Below are positions 18,837-27,272 of a stretch of 48,262 nucleotides of DNA, piece by piece. A model generated the notes under the pieces. That model searched no databases. It saw nothing but the letters and a program-made list of their open reading frames with translations, and was not told the origin of the DNA. The stretch is from positions 1 through 48,262 of the forward strand of contig JAAYHH010000086.1 of the NCBI GenBank assembly GCA_012735435.1. The letters are read 5' to 3'. This DNA comes from Bacillota bacterium (GTDB taxonomy: Bacteria > Bacillota > Limnochordia > DTU087). Numbering within the stretch: position 1 is the stretch's first letter; each line of letters begins with the position of its first letter. A program made the position numbers and the translations under genes.

Positions 18837-19850
18837 TTAGCGTTTCTCCCGATGGGCGTAGCTGCTCACCAATACTGCCATAACCAGTACTACACCGGTA
18901 ATCAGCTCAATCCAGTAGGCACTGGTGCCCATTAGGACCAGACCGTTTCGAATTATACCCAGTACCAGCGCTCCCAGCATAGAGCCAAGGATTGTGCCGA
19001 CACCCCCAAGCATCGAGGTGCCGCCTAAGACTGTTGCAGCAATCTCCTGTGTCTCAATGCCTTGTCCAACAGTCGGAGTGACACTGCTCAAGTAAGACAT
19101 GGAAATTATTCCTGCCAGCCCTGAAATTACACCGATGATTACAAAGTTGGTAATTCTGACCCGGTCGGTGTTGATACCCGCCAAGCGAGCCGCCTCTGCA
19201 CTGCCCCCAACGGCATAGACTTTAAAGCCGTAACTGGTCTTATGGAGGACAAACCCCGCTACAATAGTTGCTCCCAAGAACCAAAGGCTGGGAACAGGAA
19301 TCCGCCCCCAAAGCCGTGCTCCGGTGAGCATAAAGAAGCTATCAGGCAAACGCACTGCAGCCGGAACTCCACCGGAAATTACCAGAGCCATGCCGCGATA
19401 GATCATCATTGAAGCTAGAGTTACGATAAACGGCGGCAGCTGGCCTTTGACAGTTATTATCCCGTTGATCAGGCCGAGGATCCCGCCCAGGATCAGTCCG
19501 ATTAAGCTGGCTAACCAGATATTCATGCCGTAGGTGTTAAACAGGATAGCTACCGACATGCTTACCAATGCAAAGGTGGAGCCTATCGACAGGTCGATGT
19601 CCCTGGTAATGATGACAAAGGTCATTGCCATGACGATGATGCCATTGATGGAAACTTGGCGAAGCACATTAAGCATATTGGGCATTGTCAGGAATGTAGT
19701 AGTAGAAACCGAGAAAAACACTGATATCAAAATGAGAACTAGGAAAACACCAAATTCCTGCCGCTGGAATAGCCGTCGATAAACCGGTATCGTTCCCGTT
19801 GCTTGGGCTGCTGGCCCTTCTGCCGCAATTTTTCCACTGGTCGATCTCAT
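18837..19850 (-). CDS. Sugar ABC transporter permease (RbsC-like)
   Basis: 337 residues with eight to ten membrane helices, BPD_transp_2 family. The conserved cytoplasmic coupling region is visible as the ARLAGINTDRVRI stretch, and FVIITRDIDLSIGS and AATVLGGTSMLGGVGT are typical of ribose/xylose-class permeases. It forms the transmembrane pore and probably acts as a homodimer since only one permease gene is present. The ATG start has AGGAGG nine bases upstream. It lies 19 bases after the ATPase gene. Confidence 0.92.
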   Translation of the reverse strand: MRSTSGKIAAEGPAAQATGTIPVYRRLFQRQEFGVFLVLILISVFFSVSTTTFLTMPNMLNVLRQVSINGIIVMAMTFVIITRDIDLSIGSTFALVSMSVAILFNTYGMNIWLASLIGLILGGILGLINGIITVKGQLPPFIVTLASMMIYRGMALVISGGVPAAVRLPDSFFMLTGARLWGRIPVPSLWFLGATIVAGFVLHKTSYGFKVYAVGGSAEAARLAGINTDRVRITNFVIIGVISGLAGIISMSYLSSVTPTVGQGIETQEIAATVLGGTSMLGGVGTILGSMLGALVLGIIRNGLVLMGTSAYWIELITGVVLVMAVLVSSYAHREKR

Positions 19851-19869
19851 TGCCGTCGTCCTCCTATCC

Positions 19870-21363
19870 CTACTTGAGAGTGGCCAAAGCCATTACTTTG
19901 TCTGTTGTTGCTTCATGGGCGAGGTACTCGCCTTTAATTGTCCCATTTGCCATCACCAGCACCCTGTCGCTGATGTTGAGGAGCTCTTCTAAATCAGAAG
20001 AAATCACAATTACCGATATGCCTTGACTGACTAGTTCCTGAATAACCCGCCGAATTTCAGCCTTGGCTCCCACATCCACGCCCCGGGTAGGCTCATCCAG
20101 GATGAGAATCTTCGGTTTGGCGTTGAGCCAGCGGGCAAGCATTACCTTCTGCTGGTTGCCACCACTCAAGTAACGAATCTTCTGTTCCAATCCTGAAGTG
20201 CGGATCCGCAGTTCTCTTACCGAGCGGGATGCCACTTCATCAATCTCTTGGCGGTCCAGCACCCCTCCGGGTTTTGTCAGCTGGTCAACAATCACTGCGG
20301 TAGCGTTCTGCCAGATATTCATATCCGAAAATATGCCGAGATGACGCCGATCCTCGGTTAGATAACCGAGCCCCGCTTCAATGGCGGCACGGGGGTTTCT
20401 AATGGTAACGGCCTTCCCCTCCACTTCAATGGTTCCGCTGTCGGGCGGATAAAGTCCGAAGAGACAGGTAGCCAACTCTGTCCGGCCTGCTCCCTGAATC
20501 CCAGCCACTCCCAAGATCTCTTGCCGGTAAAGGCGAAAGCTGATGTCCTTAAGGCCTAATGATTCCTTGTTAAGATTCTTAACTTCCAGCATCACATCGT
20601 CTCTCTTTGCAATACTAGCCTTATGGACAGGCGGAGGAATATCTCCCACCATCATGCTGATGATCTCGGGGATTGATGTGTCCCCGGTATTTACCGTAGA
20701 AACATGTCTCCCGTTCCGCAAGACAGTGACACGGTCGGTAATAGCCATAATCTCGCTGAGAATATGGCTGACAAACATTATGGTAGTACCCTCATCCTTC
20801 AGCTTACGGAGCACCTCAAAAAGGGTTTCCACTTCACCCGGCGTAAGCGCAGCGGTGGGCTCATCCATGATAATGAACTGACTATTACTTCTAAGGGCTT
20901 GAACGATGGCTGTCAGCTGGCGCATCGCCACACTCAGCTCGCCGACCTTTTGTCTTGGATTTACCTCTTGACCGATCTGGCGGAAAAGCTCAACGGTCCT
21001 TTCCTCCATGGCCGGCCAATCTGGTGTAAAGCCCTTGGTAATAAGGCTGCCCATGAAAACATTCTGGGCGATGGTGAGGTTGTTGCATAGGGGGATCTCT
21101 TGGTGGACAATGGAGATTCCCAGGTTTTGGGCCTCAATGGGGCTTGCCACATCTACTGGTGTGCCGTTCCAGAATACCTGTCCTGAATCTTTCCGGTAGA
21201 TGCCGCCGGTAATCTTGATCAAAGTTGATTTGCCAGCACCGTTTTCGCCAACCAAGCCGTGGATCTCGCCACGATTTACTGCGAATGACACATCGACTAA
21301 AGCATTGACTCCTCCGAACCGCTTGCTGATGCCTTGGTACCTTAAGATCTCTGTTTCCGACAT
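19870..21363 (-). CDS. Sugar ABC transporter ATPase with two nucleotide-binding domains (RbsA-like)
   Basis: 497 residues, two tandem ABC domains. Domain 1: Walker A GENGAGKST, Walker B IIMDEPTAALT, signature-position ELSVAMRQLT. Domain 2: degenerate Walker A GIQGAGRTE, signature LSGGNQQKVMLARWL, Walker B ILILDEPTRGVD. A normal first site and a degenerate second P-loop is the usual RbsA/MglA pattern. The start is ATG at 21363, with GGAGGGTGG seven bases upstream; the frame is open 15 codons more. It is first in the ATPase-permease-binding protein operon, whereas ribose operons commonly place other genes ahead. No sugar kinase or repressor is adjacent. Confidence 0.93.
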   Translation of the reverse strand: MSETEILRYQGISKRFGGVNALVDVSFAVNRGEIHGLVGENGAGKSTLIKITGGIYRKDSGQVFWNGTPVDVASPIEAQNLGISIVHQEIPLCNNLTIAQNVFMGSLITKGFTPDWPAMEERTVELFRQIGQEVNPRQKVGELSVAMRQLTAIVQALRSNSQFIIMDEPTAALTPGEVETLFEVLRKLKDEGTTIMFVSHILSEIMAITDRVTVLRNGRHVSTVNTGDTSIPEIISMMVGDIPPPVHKASIAKRDDVMLEVKNLNKESLGLKDISFRLYRQEILGVAGIQGAGRTELATCLFGLYPPDSGTIEVEGKAVTIRNPRAAIEAGLGYLTEDRRHLGIFSDMNIWQNATAVIVDQLTKPGGVLDRQEIDEVASRSVRELRIRTSGLEQKIRYLSGGNQQKVMLARWLNAKPKILILDEPTRGVDVGAKAEIRRVIQELVSQGISVIVISSDLEELLNISDRVLVMANGTIKGEYLAHEATTDKVMALATLK

Positions 21364-21482
21364 AGACCACCCTCCAATATGGAAGCATACTCTTGGCGAA
21401 ACCGGCACTACTGCTTTGGCAGCAGCCTTAAAGCACCCTAACCTGGGGCTGCATTTGGGTCACGCTGCTAGATTCGACTTTA

Positions 21483-21511
21483 ATGTTACAAATACCTGCC
21501 GATAATTTTAA
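21483..21511 (-). promoter_or_regulatory. Candidate promoter for the sugar ABC operon
   Basis: In the 323-base gap between rex and the ABC ATPase gene, TTAAAA (21511-21506), 17 bases and TAACAT (21488-21483) is the best spaced pair I found; each box matches about 4 of 6. I see no protein-coding gene in the gap. Its other content is the large rex-side hairpin at 21597-21649. Confidence 0.25.
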
Positions 21512-21586
21512 TTCATGCTTATTTCTTCTTGGCGGGTTTGTGTCCATCTTTGACCATTGCCCCTTTTTCTCGATACCTGTCTCAAT

Positions 21587-21649
21587 AAACAAGAAAAGCC
21601 GCTGCGAAGTTTTTGCATCCAAGTCTGGATCACAAAAGCCGCAGCGGCT
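21587..21649 (-). terminator. Long nested hairpin after rex, probable terminator
   Basis: On the minus strand AGCCGCTGCG (21649-21640) pairs perfectly with CGCAGCGGCT (21606-21597). Inside it TTTTG pairs with CAAAA and ATCCA with TGGAT around GACT, making one long interrupted stem, and TTTTCTTGTTT follows. The first arm can also fold on itself as AGCCG-CTG-CGGCT followed by TTTTG, a second smaller terminator-like option. It lies about 38 bases after the rex stop. Confidence 0.75.
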
Positions 21650-21686
21650 AAATCTAATCACGCAGATTATGGGATAGGGTGGTCCC

Positions 21687-22331
21687 TTAGGGGTGTTGAG
21701 CGCCTATATAGTACGCCAAGCGTTGAAGCTCCAAACTCAAGTCGGCATTGGCCACCTGTACATCTTTGGGAACATCCAGCTTAACCGGCGCAAAGTTAAG
21801 TATGGCTTTGACACCAGCCTGCACCAAGACATCGGTGATTTCTTGTGCAACATCAGCCGGAACTGTAACAATTGCCAGTCTAATGTCATTCTCCGGCACA
21901 ACTCTAGGGATTTCATCAGTGGAATAGATAGGCACATCATCTATATCCCTGCCGATCAATTCTGGTCTAATATCAAACAGGGCGACCAATTTGATGGTAA
22001 AGAGAGGATCTTCCTTAAAACGACGCCAGTTATAGCGGGCAAGGGCATGCCCTAAGCTGCCTACCCCCACCAGTGCCATGTGGAGAGGCTCATCGAGATT
22101 GAGGATCTTCCGTAGTTCATCCTGAAGAAACTCCACATCATAACCTACGCCTTGCTTGCCGAACTCGCCAAACCACGCTAGATCCTTCCGGACTAGAGCC
22201 GGCCTCACACCGGCCCTTTTCCCAAGTTCATGGGATGAAATACAAGTTTCTTTACCTCGTACCTCTTCCAGTACCCTCAGGTATATGGGTAGACGCCGAA
22301 TCACCGCATCGGAGATTCCCTTCCAAGCCAA
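21687..22331 (-). CDS. rex: Redox-sensing transcriptional repressor Rex
   Basis: 214 residues. Homodimeric repressor that leaves DNA when NADH/NAD+ rises and controls fermentative and respiratory genes. The N-terminal winged helix contains ISSHELGKRAGVRPALVRKD, then LAWFGEFGKQGVGYDV, the hallmark of Rex recognition helices. The Rossmann NADH fold has GVGSLG (89-94), and the C-terminal swapped helix ends with LQRLAYYIG. The start is TTG at 22331 with GGAGGGGG seven bases upstream. I found no convincing TTGTnAn6TnACAA operator near any gene here. It lies 118 bases downstream of glyS and is followed by a large terminator. Confidence 0.95.
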   Translation of the reverse strand: MAWKGISDAVIRRLPIYLRVLEEVRGKETCISSHELGKRAGVRPALVRKDLAWFGEFGKQGVGYDVEFLQDELRKILNLDEPLHMALVGVGSLGHALARYNWRRFKEDPLFTIKLVALFDIRPELIGRDIDDVPIYSTDEIPRVVPENDIRLAIVTVPADVAQEITDVLVQAGVKAILNFAPVKLDVPKDVQVANADLSLELQRLAYYIGAQHP

Positions 22332-22449
22332 CTTGATTCCCCCTCCAAAAGAGGTGTTCGTTCCTAGATCTTTACCCTCAGCTTACGATCCCTAAACACC
22401 TGCGTGAAAGTGAAGATTTCTGCCCATGGGTTTCCAGGGGCATCCAAAA

Positions 22450-23835
22450 CTAATATGTTAACTTCTCTTCGATGTAATTCGCCACCTGCTCTATAGGTAT
22501 TCTCACCTGTTCCATGGAATCCCGGTTCCGGATGGTCACCGCCTGGTCCTCCAGCGAATCGAAATCAAAGGTAATGCAAAACGGAGTTCCAATTTCATCC
22601 TGCCTGCGATAGCGCCTGCCGATACTTCCGGACTCATCATAATCAACGGGGAAGCGCTTCCTCAGCGTCTCATAAATCTTCTCAGCTTCTGACGCGAGAT
22701 TTTTCGATAGAGGGAGAACCGCAGCTTTATACGGCGCCAAGAACGGATGGAGCCTAAGTACTTTTCTGGTATCCTTTTCCAGCTGTTCTTCCTCATACGC
22801 ATCGGCCAAGAAGGCCAAGAACAGGCGGTCTACCCCCACCGACGGCTCAACGCAATAAGGTACATATCTTTCGTTGGTGAAGGGATCCAAATAGCTCATG
22901 TCCTCTTTGGAGGCTTCAGCATGCTGTTTTAGATCAAAATCGGTACGGTTGGCTATCCCCCATAATTCTCCCCACCCAAAGGGGAAGAGATACTCGATGT
23001 CGGTGGTAGCTTTGCTGTAGTGGGACAATTCCTCCGGGGAGTGTTCCCGGGTGCGGATATTCTCAGGCTTAAGTCCCAAATCCACCAGCCACTGCTTGCA
23101 GAAATCTATCCAGTATTCATACCACTCCATGTCCGTACCAGGGGCGCAGAAAAATTCCAACTCCATCTGTTCAAATTCCCGGGTCCGGAAAATGAAGTTG
23201 CCGGGGGTAATCTCGTTTCTAAAGGACTTCCCGATCTGGCCAATGCCAAAGGGAATCTTCTTGCGGGAAGTGCGCATTACATTCTTAAAATTGACGAAAA
23301 TGCCCTGGGCTGTTTCCGGCCTCAGGTAAACTTCAGATTTTGCATCTTCGGTTACGCCCTGAAAGGTTTTGTACATAAGGTTGAACTGCCGAACATCGGT
23401 AAAATCATGGGCACCGCAGCGAGGACAACGCAGCTTATGGGTTTCAATATATTCTGCCATCTGCTCATCTGACCAACCGTCAACGGCAGGAGGCTCTTGA
23501 CCGTCTTTGGTGAAATTTTCCTCAATGAGCTGGTCTGCCCGGAATCTAGCTTTGCACTGGCGGCAGTCAATGAGGGGATCGCTAAATCCCGCCAAGTGCC
23601 CTGAAGCTTCCCAAGTTTTAGGATTCATCAAAATGGCGGAATCCAGCCCTACGTTATACGGCGACTCCTGGATAAACTTTTTCCACCAGGCTTTTTTGAT
23701 ATTATTCTTCAGTTCCACTCCCAAAGGACCGTAATCCCAGGTATTGGCTAATCCCCCGTAAATCTCCGAGCCGGGGAAAACAAAACCACGGGACTTGGAG
23801 AGTGAAACTAATTGGTCCATGGTTTTCTCCGTCAT
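22450..23835 (-). CDS. glyS: Glycyl-tRNA synthetase, single-chain (alpha2) type
   Basis: 461 residues. Class II synthetase charging tRNA-Gly. It begins [23 protein letters not shown] as in eukaryal/Gram-positive-type GlyRS, so it is not the alpha2beta2 enzyme. Visible parts are [13 protein letters not shown], a zinc-knuckle pair C91/C94 and C137/C140, motif 2 [19 protein letters not shown], motif 3 [15 protein letters not shown], and a C-terminal anticodon-binding domain (about 360-461). Two adjacent ATG codons are possible; the one at 23835 has AAGGAG seven bases upstream, the other (23838) only four. The open frame runs 20 codons further. A strong promoter lies only about 50 bases upstream, leaving no room for a T-box. 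Confidence 0.96.
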   Translation of the reverse strand: MTEKTMDQLVSLSKSRGFVFPGSEIYGGLANTWDYGPLGVELKNNIKKAWWKKFIQESPYNVGLDSAILMNPKTWEASGHLAGFSDPLIDCRQCKARFRADQLIEENFTKDGQEPPAVDGWSDEQMAEYIETHKLRCPRCGAHDFTDVRQFNLMYKTFQGVTEDAKSEVYLRPETAQGIFVNFKNVMRTSRKKIPFGIGQIGKSFRNEITPGNFIFRTREFEQMELEFFCAPGTDMEWYEYWIDFCKQWLVDLGLKPENIRTREHSPEELSHYSKATTDIEYLFPFGWGELWGIANRTDFDLKQHAEASKEDMSYLDPFTNERYVPYCVEPSVGVDRLFLAFLADAYEEEQLEKDTRKVLRLHPFLAPYKAAVLPLSKNLASEAEKIYETLRKRFPVDYDESGSIGRRYRRQDEIGTPFCITFDFDSLEDQAVTIRNRDSMEQVRIPIEQVANYIEEKLTY

Positions 23836-23884
23836 CATCTTACTCCTTCCCAGTTTATAACGCTTGATCCAATGGTCTCGCCCT

Positions 23885-23914
23885 ATTATACCCATACACA
23901 GCTCTTCTCTGCAA
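23885..23914 (-). promoter_or_regulatory. Promoter for glyS
   Basis: TTGCAG (23914-23909), 18 bases, and a perfect TATAAT (23890-23885) on the minus strand, about 50 bases before the glyS start. It may also transcribe rex. Confidence 0.7.
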
Positions 23915-24054
23915 TTGCCTGGCTCTCCTTTATCAAGGTTTTCATCCCGTAACTAACAGGAATCTACCGCAGTCATGAAGAATCTTCTTTAAGTAGCTAA
24001 CTGCATGCCATGGTTTACTTAGTGGCAAAGTCGGCAATCTAAGGAGGTAAGAAG

Positions 24055-25464
24055 ATGTCTCAAGTCACATTGGGGCTGATTGTAGGCAACCGCAATTTCT
24101 TCCCCGACAGCCTCTGTGAAAATGGAAGACCAGCTGTCATCAAGGTAATGGAACAGCTGGGCATCAAGGTTGTCGCCCTCTCCCCAGAAGACACAAACCT
24201 CGGAACTGTAGAAACCTGGGAGGATGCCCAAAAGTGTGCAGCTCTCTTCAAAGAGCACCGAGACGAGATCGACGGCATCCTAGTCACACTGCCCAATTTC
24301 GGTGATGAACGTGGTGTAGCCAATACCCTACGCCTAGCAGGACTAAATGTCCCCGTCCTGGTCCATGCCTTTGCAGATGATGCAACTAAAATGGATCTTG
24401 CCCACAGAAGAGACAGCTTTTGCGGCAAGATTTCAGTATGCAACAATCTGCGCCAATACGGCATCCCCTTCTCACTGACCAGCAAGCACACCGTCGCTCC
24501 CGAGGACCCTGCCTTTGCTGAAGACCTGAAGTGGTTCGCAGCAGTCTGCCGGATTCTCAAGACCTTGAGGGGCGCCCGGGTAGGTGCCATCGGCACCCGT
24601 CCACCGAACTTCAACACTGTCCGCTACAGCGAAAAGCTTCTAGAGGCAAGCGGAATCTCCGTAGAGCCCATAGACCTGTCAGAGATCTTCGGCAGAATTG
24701 ACCGCCTAAACGACAACGATGAGGCCGTCCAGGCCCGCCTGAAGGATATTACCGGCTACATTGCGACCGCGGGAGTGCCGGATGTTTCCCTGCTCAAGAT
24801 GGCCAAACTAGCTGTAGTGATCGATAGGTGGATGAAGGACCATGACCTCATCGGCACCACCATCCAGTGCTGGACATCCATCGAGGAATTCTTTGGGATT
24901 GCTCCCTGTGCCGTCATGAGCATGATGAGCAATGCTCTCTTGCCCAGCGCCTGTGAAGTAGACGTTATGGGTCTTGTGAGCATGCTGGCTCTCCAGGCAG
25001 CTTCCGAAAAGCCCAGTGCCATCATCGACTGGAACAACAACTACGGCGATGATCCCAACAAGATGGTGGCCTTCCACTGCAGCAACTTCCCCAAGGATAT
25101 GCTGGAAGATGCCAGAATGGCTTATCAGGATATCGTCGGCGGCACCGTTGGCAATGAGAATGCCTACGGCACAGTGCAGGGAAGAATTAAGCCCGGTCCC
25201 TTCACCTTTGCCAGGGTCAGCACAGATGATCTAAACGGCAAGATCACGGCCTATGTCGGCGAAGGTACCTTCACCGAAGATAAGCTGACCACCTTTGGCG
25301 GATACGGCGTTGCAGAAATTCCAGGGCTGCAGTGCCTCATGAAGCACATCTGCAACAACGGCTTCGAACACCATGTGGCAATCACCCAAGCCCAAGTTGC
25401 CTGTGCACTCTACGAAGCTTTCAATAAGTATCTTGGCTGGGATGTTTATTACCACAAAGGATAA
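24055..25464 (+). CDS. L-fucose isomerase-like protein
   Basis: 469 residues, soluble. Resembles the FucI/AraA isomerase superfamily: an N-terminal Rossmann-like half (LGLIVGNRNFFPDSLCENG, DGILVTLPNFGDERGV) and a C-terminal FucI-type half with WTSIEEFFGIAPCAVMSMM, CEVDVMGLVSMLALQ and VAFHCSNFP. Candidate metal ligands are the Glu in WTSIEE, the Asp in CEVD and the His in AFHCSNFP. It probably interconverts an aldose and a ketose; the sugar is unknown. The length is shorter than E. coli FucI (about 590). The ATG start has AAGGAGG seven to eight bases upstream. It is a monocistronic plus-strand gene with its own terminator, between divergent glyS and convergent rlmH. It may serve the nearby sugar importer. 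Confidence 0.82.
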   Translation: MSQVTLGLIVGNRNFFPDSLCENGRPAVIKVMEQLGIKVVALSPEDTNLGTVETWEDAQKCAALFKEHRDEIDGILVTLPNFGDERGVANTLRLAGLNVPVLVHAFADDATKMDLAHRRDSFCGKISVCNNLRQYGIPFSLTSKHTVAPEDPAFAEDLKWFAAVCRILKTLRGARVGAIGTRPPNFNTVRYSEKLLEASGISVEPIDLSEIFGRIDRLNDNDEAVQARLKDITGYIATAGVPDVSLLKMAKLAVVIDRWMKDHDLIGTTIQCWTSIEEFFGIAPCAVMSMMSNALLPSACEVDVMGLVSMLALQAASEKPSAIIDWNNNYGDDPNKMVAFHCSNFPKDMLEDARMAYQDIVGGTVGNENAYGTVQGRIKPGPFTFARVSTDDLNGKITAYVGEGTFTEDKLTTFGGYGVAEIPGLQCLMKHICNNGFEHHVAITQAQVACALYEAFNKYLGWDVYYHKG

Positions 25465-25491
25465 TCATAGAGGATAATCGCAGGATGACCG

Positions 25492-25523
25492 GAAGCCAAG
25501 GGCGTTGGCCCTTGGCTTCTTTG
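25492..25523 (+). terminator. Intrinsic terminator after the fucose-isomerase-like gene
   Basis: GAAGCCAAGGGC-GTTG-GCCCTTGGCTTC, a perfect 12-bp stem with a four-base loop, then TTTG, between two convergent genes. The T tract is short, but the stem is strong. Confidence 0.8.
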
Positions 25524-25532
25524 CCGCTCCGG

Positions 25533-26012
25533 TCAATAGTGATATGATTCCCCCCTGATGATGGTAAACCACCGATAAAGCTGTTCTAACAGTATGAGGC
25601 GCATCAACTGATGGGGGAAAGTTAGAGGAGAGAAGGAAAGGCGCATATGGGCCGAATCAATCAGCGAAGAATGGAGTCCCAATGCGCCGCCGATGAGAAA
25701 AACGATATGGCTCCAGCCCTCCACTGCCAGCCGGTCAATCATGGCTGCCATTTCCTCCGAGGACTCCATCCGACCTGGTATGTCTAGAGCAATGACGTAG
25801 CTTCTCTCAGGGATCACCTTGCGGATCCGCTCGGCCTCCTTGGCCTTTACCATCTCCTGCTCAGCTTCGGAATATCCATCCCGAAAAGGTTCATCCTTGA
25901 CTTCCACTATGTTTAGCTGGCAATAAGACCGCAGCCGCTTGCTGTATTCTGCTATCCCATCAACTAGATACCGTTCTTTCAATTTACCAACTGCAACGAT
26001 AGTAACGCGCAC
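25533..26012 (-). CDS. rlmH: 23S rRNA pseudouridine-1915 N3-methyltransferase
   Basis: 159 residues, exactly the family length. SPOUT methyltransferase that methylates pseudouridine 1915 in helix 69 of 23S rRNA. It begins VRVTIVAVGKLKERYLVDGI. The SAM-binding trefoil knot has VIALDIPGRMESSEE, FLIGGALGL and the invariant C-terminus LEQLYRWFTIIRGESYHY. GTG at 26012 was chosen over the longer frame (15 codons more) because it gives the family N-terminus; GAGAGGGG lies ten bases upstream. It follows htrA by 48 bases, the same order as in B. subtilis. Confidence 0.95.
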   Translation of the reverse strand: MRVTIVAVGKLKERYLVDGIAEYSKRLRSYCQLNIVEVKDEPFRDGYSEAEQEMVKAKEAERIRKVIPERSYVIALDIPGRMESSEEMAAMIDRLAVEGWSHIVFLIGGALGLHSSLIDSAHMRLSFSPLTFPHQLMRLILLEQLYRWFTIIRGESYHY

Positions 26013-26060
26013 CGTAGCAGCACCCCTCTCCCAGTCTGCCGGAGAAGGTGCTTTCAATGG

Positions 26061-27191
26061 CTACAAACGGGCAGTAGTCACGAATCTTTCTTCTCCCCGG
26101 AAGAAATCGATATTCAGCTCTCCGCCGTGACCAGCCTCTTTTACTTTGGCAACCAATTCTTCCATGGAACGAATCTGTTCACCGCCAGCCGCGATGATAA
26201 GATCGCCCGGCTGCAGACCTGCAGCCGCGGCCGGCTCGTTGGGAACCACTTCCACTATGAAAACACCACTTTTCACCGGCAGCTTATTTCCTGTTTCCCT
26301 TTCATAACGGGCAGCAAAAACTTCATCTACCGTACCGCCCAGGATACCTAACCTAAGAATCTTGCCGTGGGCAATCAGCTCTTCAGCTATGTCTCGGGCA
26401 GTGTTGATGGGAATGGCAAAACCAATGCCTTGAGCGTTCTGGATGATGGCTGTATTGATGCCCACAACCTCTCCATCCAGGTTCAGCAGGGGGCCGCCGC
26501 TGTTGCCGGGATTAATGGATGCATCGGTTTGGATAACCCCTTCGATCTGCAGGTTGTACTTGGGGTCTAGAAGGAGTCCTCGACCCAGAGCACTGACGAG
26601 GCCTAAGGTTACAGAGCTTTCGAATCCATAAGGGTTGCCGATGGCTATGACAAACTGCCCGACCCGCAGCTTATCGGAATCACCCAAGGGTGCGGTGGGC
26701 AAATCCCCGCCGGAAATTCTAACTACCGCGAGATCGGTAAAGGGATCAGTCCCCACCACTCTGCCCCGGTATGGATCCCTTCTTTCCGGAAGATATACCA
26801 TGATCTCGGAAGCATCGGAGATCACATGATTGTTGGTGATTATGTGCCCATCCTTATCGATAATAACTCCTGAACCAATACCCTCCCGTTCCTGGACAAT
26901 CTGCCCGACAAAAAAATCATTGACAACAGCCTTCTCTATGGTTTCTATCCGGACTACCGCTGGTCCAACCTTTTCAACTACCTTTACGGCAGCATTTTCG
27001 AGACTCCGTAAGACATCGGTTCCATCCCGGATGTCCGCCCGCTCTTCTGCTTTGATTTCCTCTGGGCCGGGGGGCGAAGATCTAGTACCCCACCGCTGAT
27101 CCACCCACCAGCTCCCAAACAATCCTACTGCAGCACAGACTATCAAAACCACCAGGAGCTCCCGGGGAACCTGAAAGCGCCTTCCTGACAT
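26061..27191 (-). CDS. htrA: HtrA/DegP-type membrane-anchored serine protease
   Basis: 376 residues. Signal anchor (about 12-28), then a trypsin-like S1C protease with the intact triad H122 (ITNNHVI), D153 (DPFTDLAVVRI) and S231 (NPGNSGGPLL), and one PDZ domain (about 290-376, VVPNEPAAAAGLQPGDLI). It degrades or refolds misfolded exported proteins outside the membrane. The ATG start has GGAGGAG seven bases upstream. It is followed by rlmH. Nothing in the leader resembles a CssR box that I can identify. Confidence 0.94.
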   Translation of the reverse strand: MSGRRFQVPRELLVVLIVCAAVGLFGSWWVDQRWGTRSSPPGPEEIKAEERADIRDGTDVLRSLENAAVKVVEKVGPAVVRIETIEKAVVNDFFVGQIVQEREGIGSGVIIDKDGHIITNNHVISDASEIMVYLPERRDPYRGRVVGTDPFTDLAVVRISGGDLPTAPLGDSDKLRVGQFVIAIGNPYGFESSVTLGLVSALGRGLLLDPKYNLQIEGVIQTDASINPGNSGGPLLNLDGEVVGINTAIIQNAQGIGFAIPINTARDIAEELIAHGKILRLGILGGTVDEVFAARYERETGNKLPVKSGVFIVEVVPNEPAAAAGLQPGDLIIAAGGEQIRSMEELVAKVKEAGHGGELNIDFFRGEERFVTTARL

Positions 27192-27272
27192 TAGCTGTCT
27201 CCTCCCTACCAGTTTGTCTTAGTATGTGTGGGTAGGGCAAAAGACTATGCGGCAGCAGAAAAAACCGTTGGG

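Noticed and set aside
21387-21661. Small minus-strand gene between rex and the ABC operon
   Set aside because: The frame begins inside the long hairpin and the only in-frame ATG candidates have ribosome sites at unsuitable distances; no domain or composition argues for a protein.
23836-24054. T-box riboswitch upstream of glyS
   Set aside because: The promoter lies only about 50 bases before the start codon, and no T-box sequence (TGGNACCGCG) is present there. The argS leader likewise has none.
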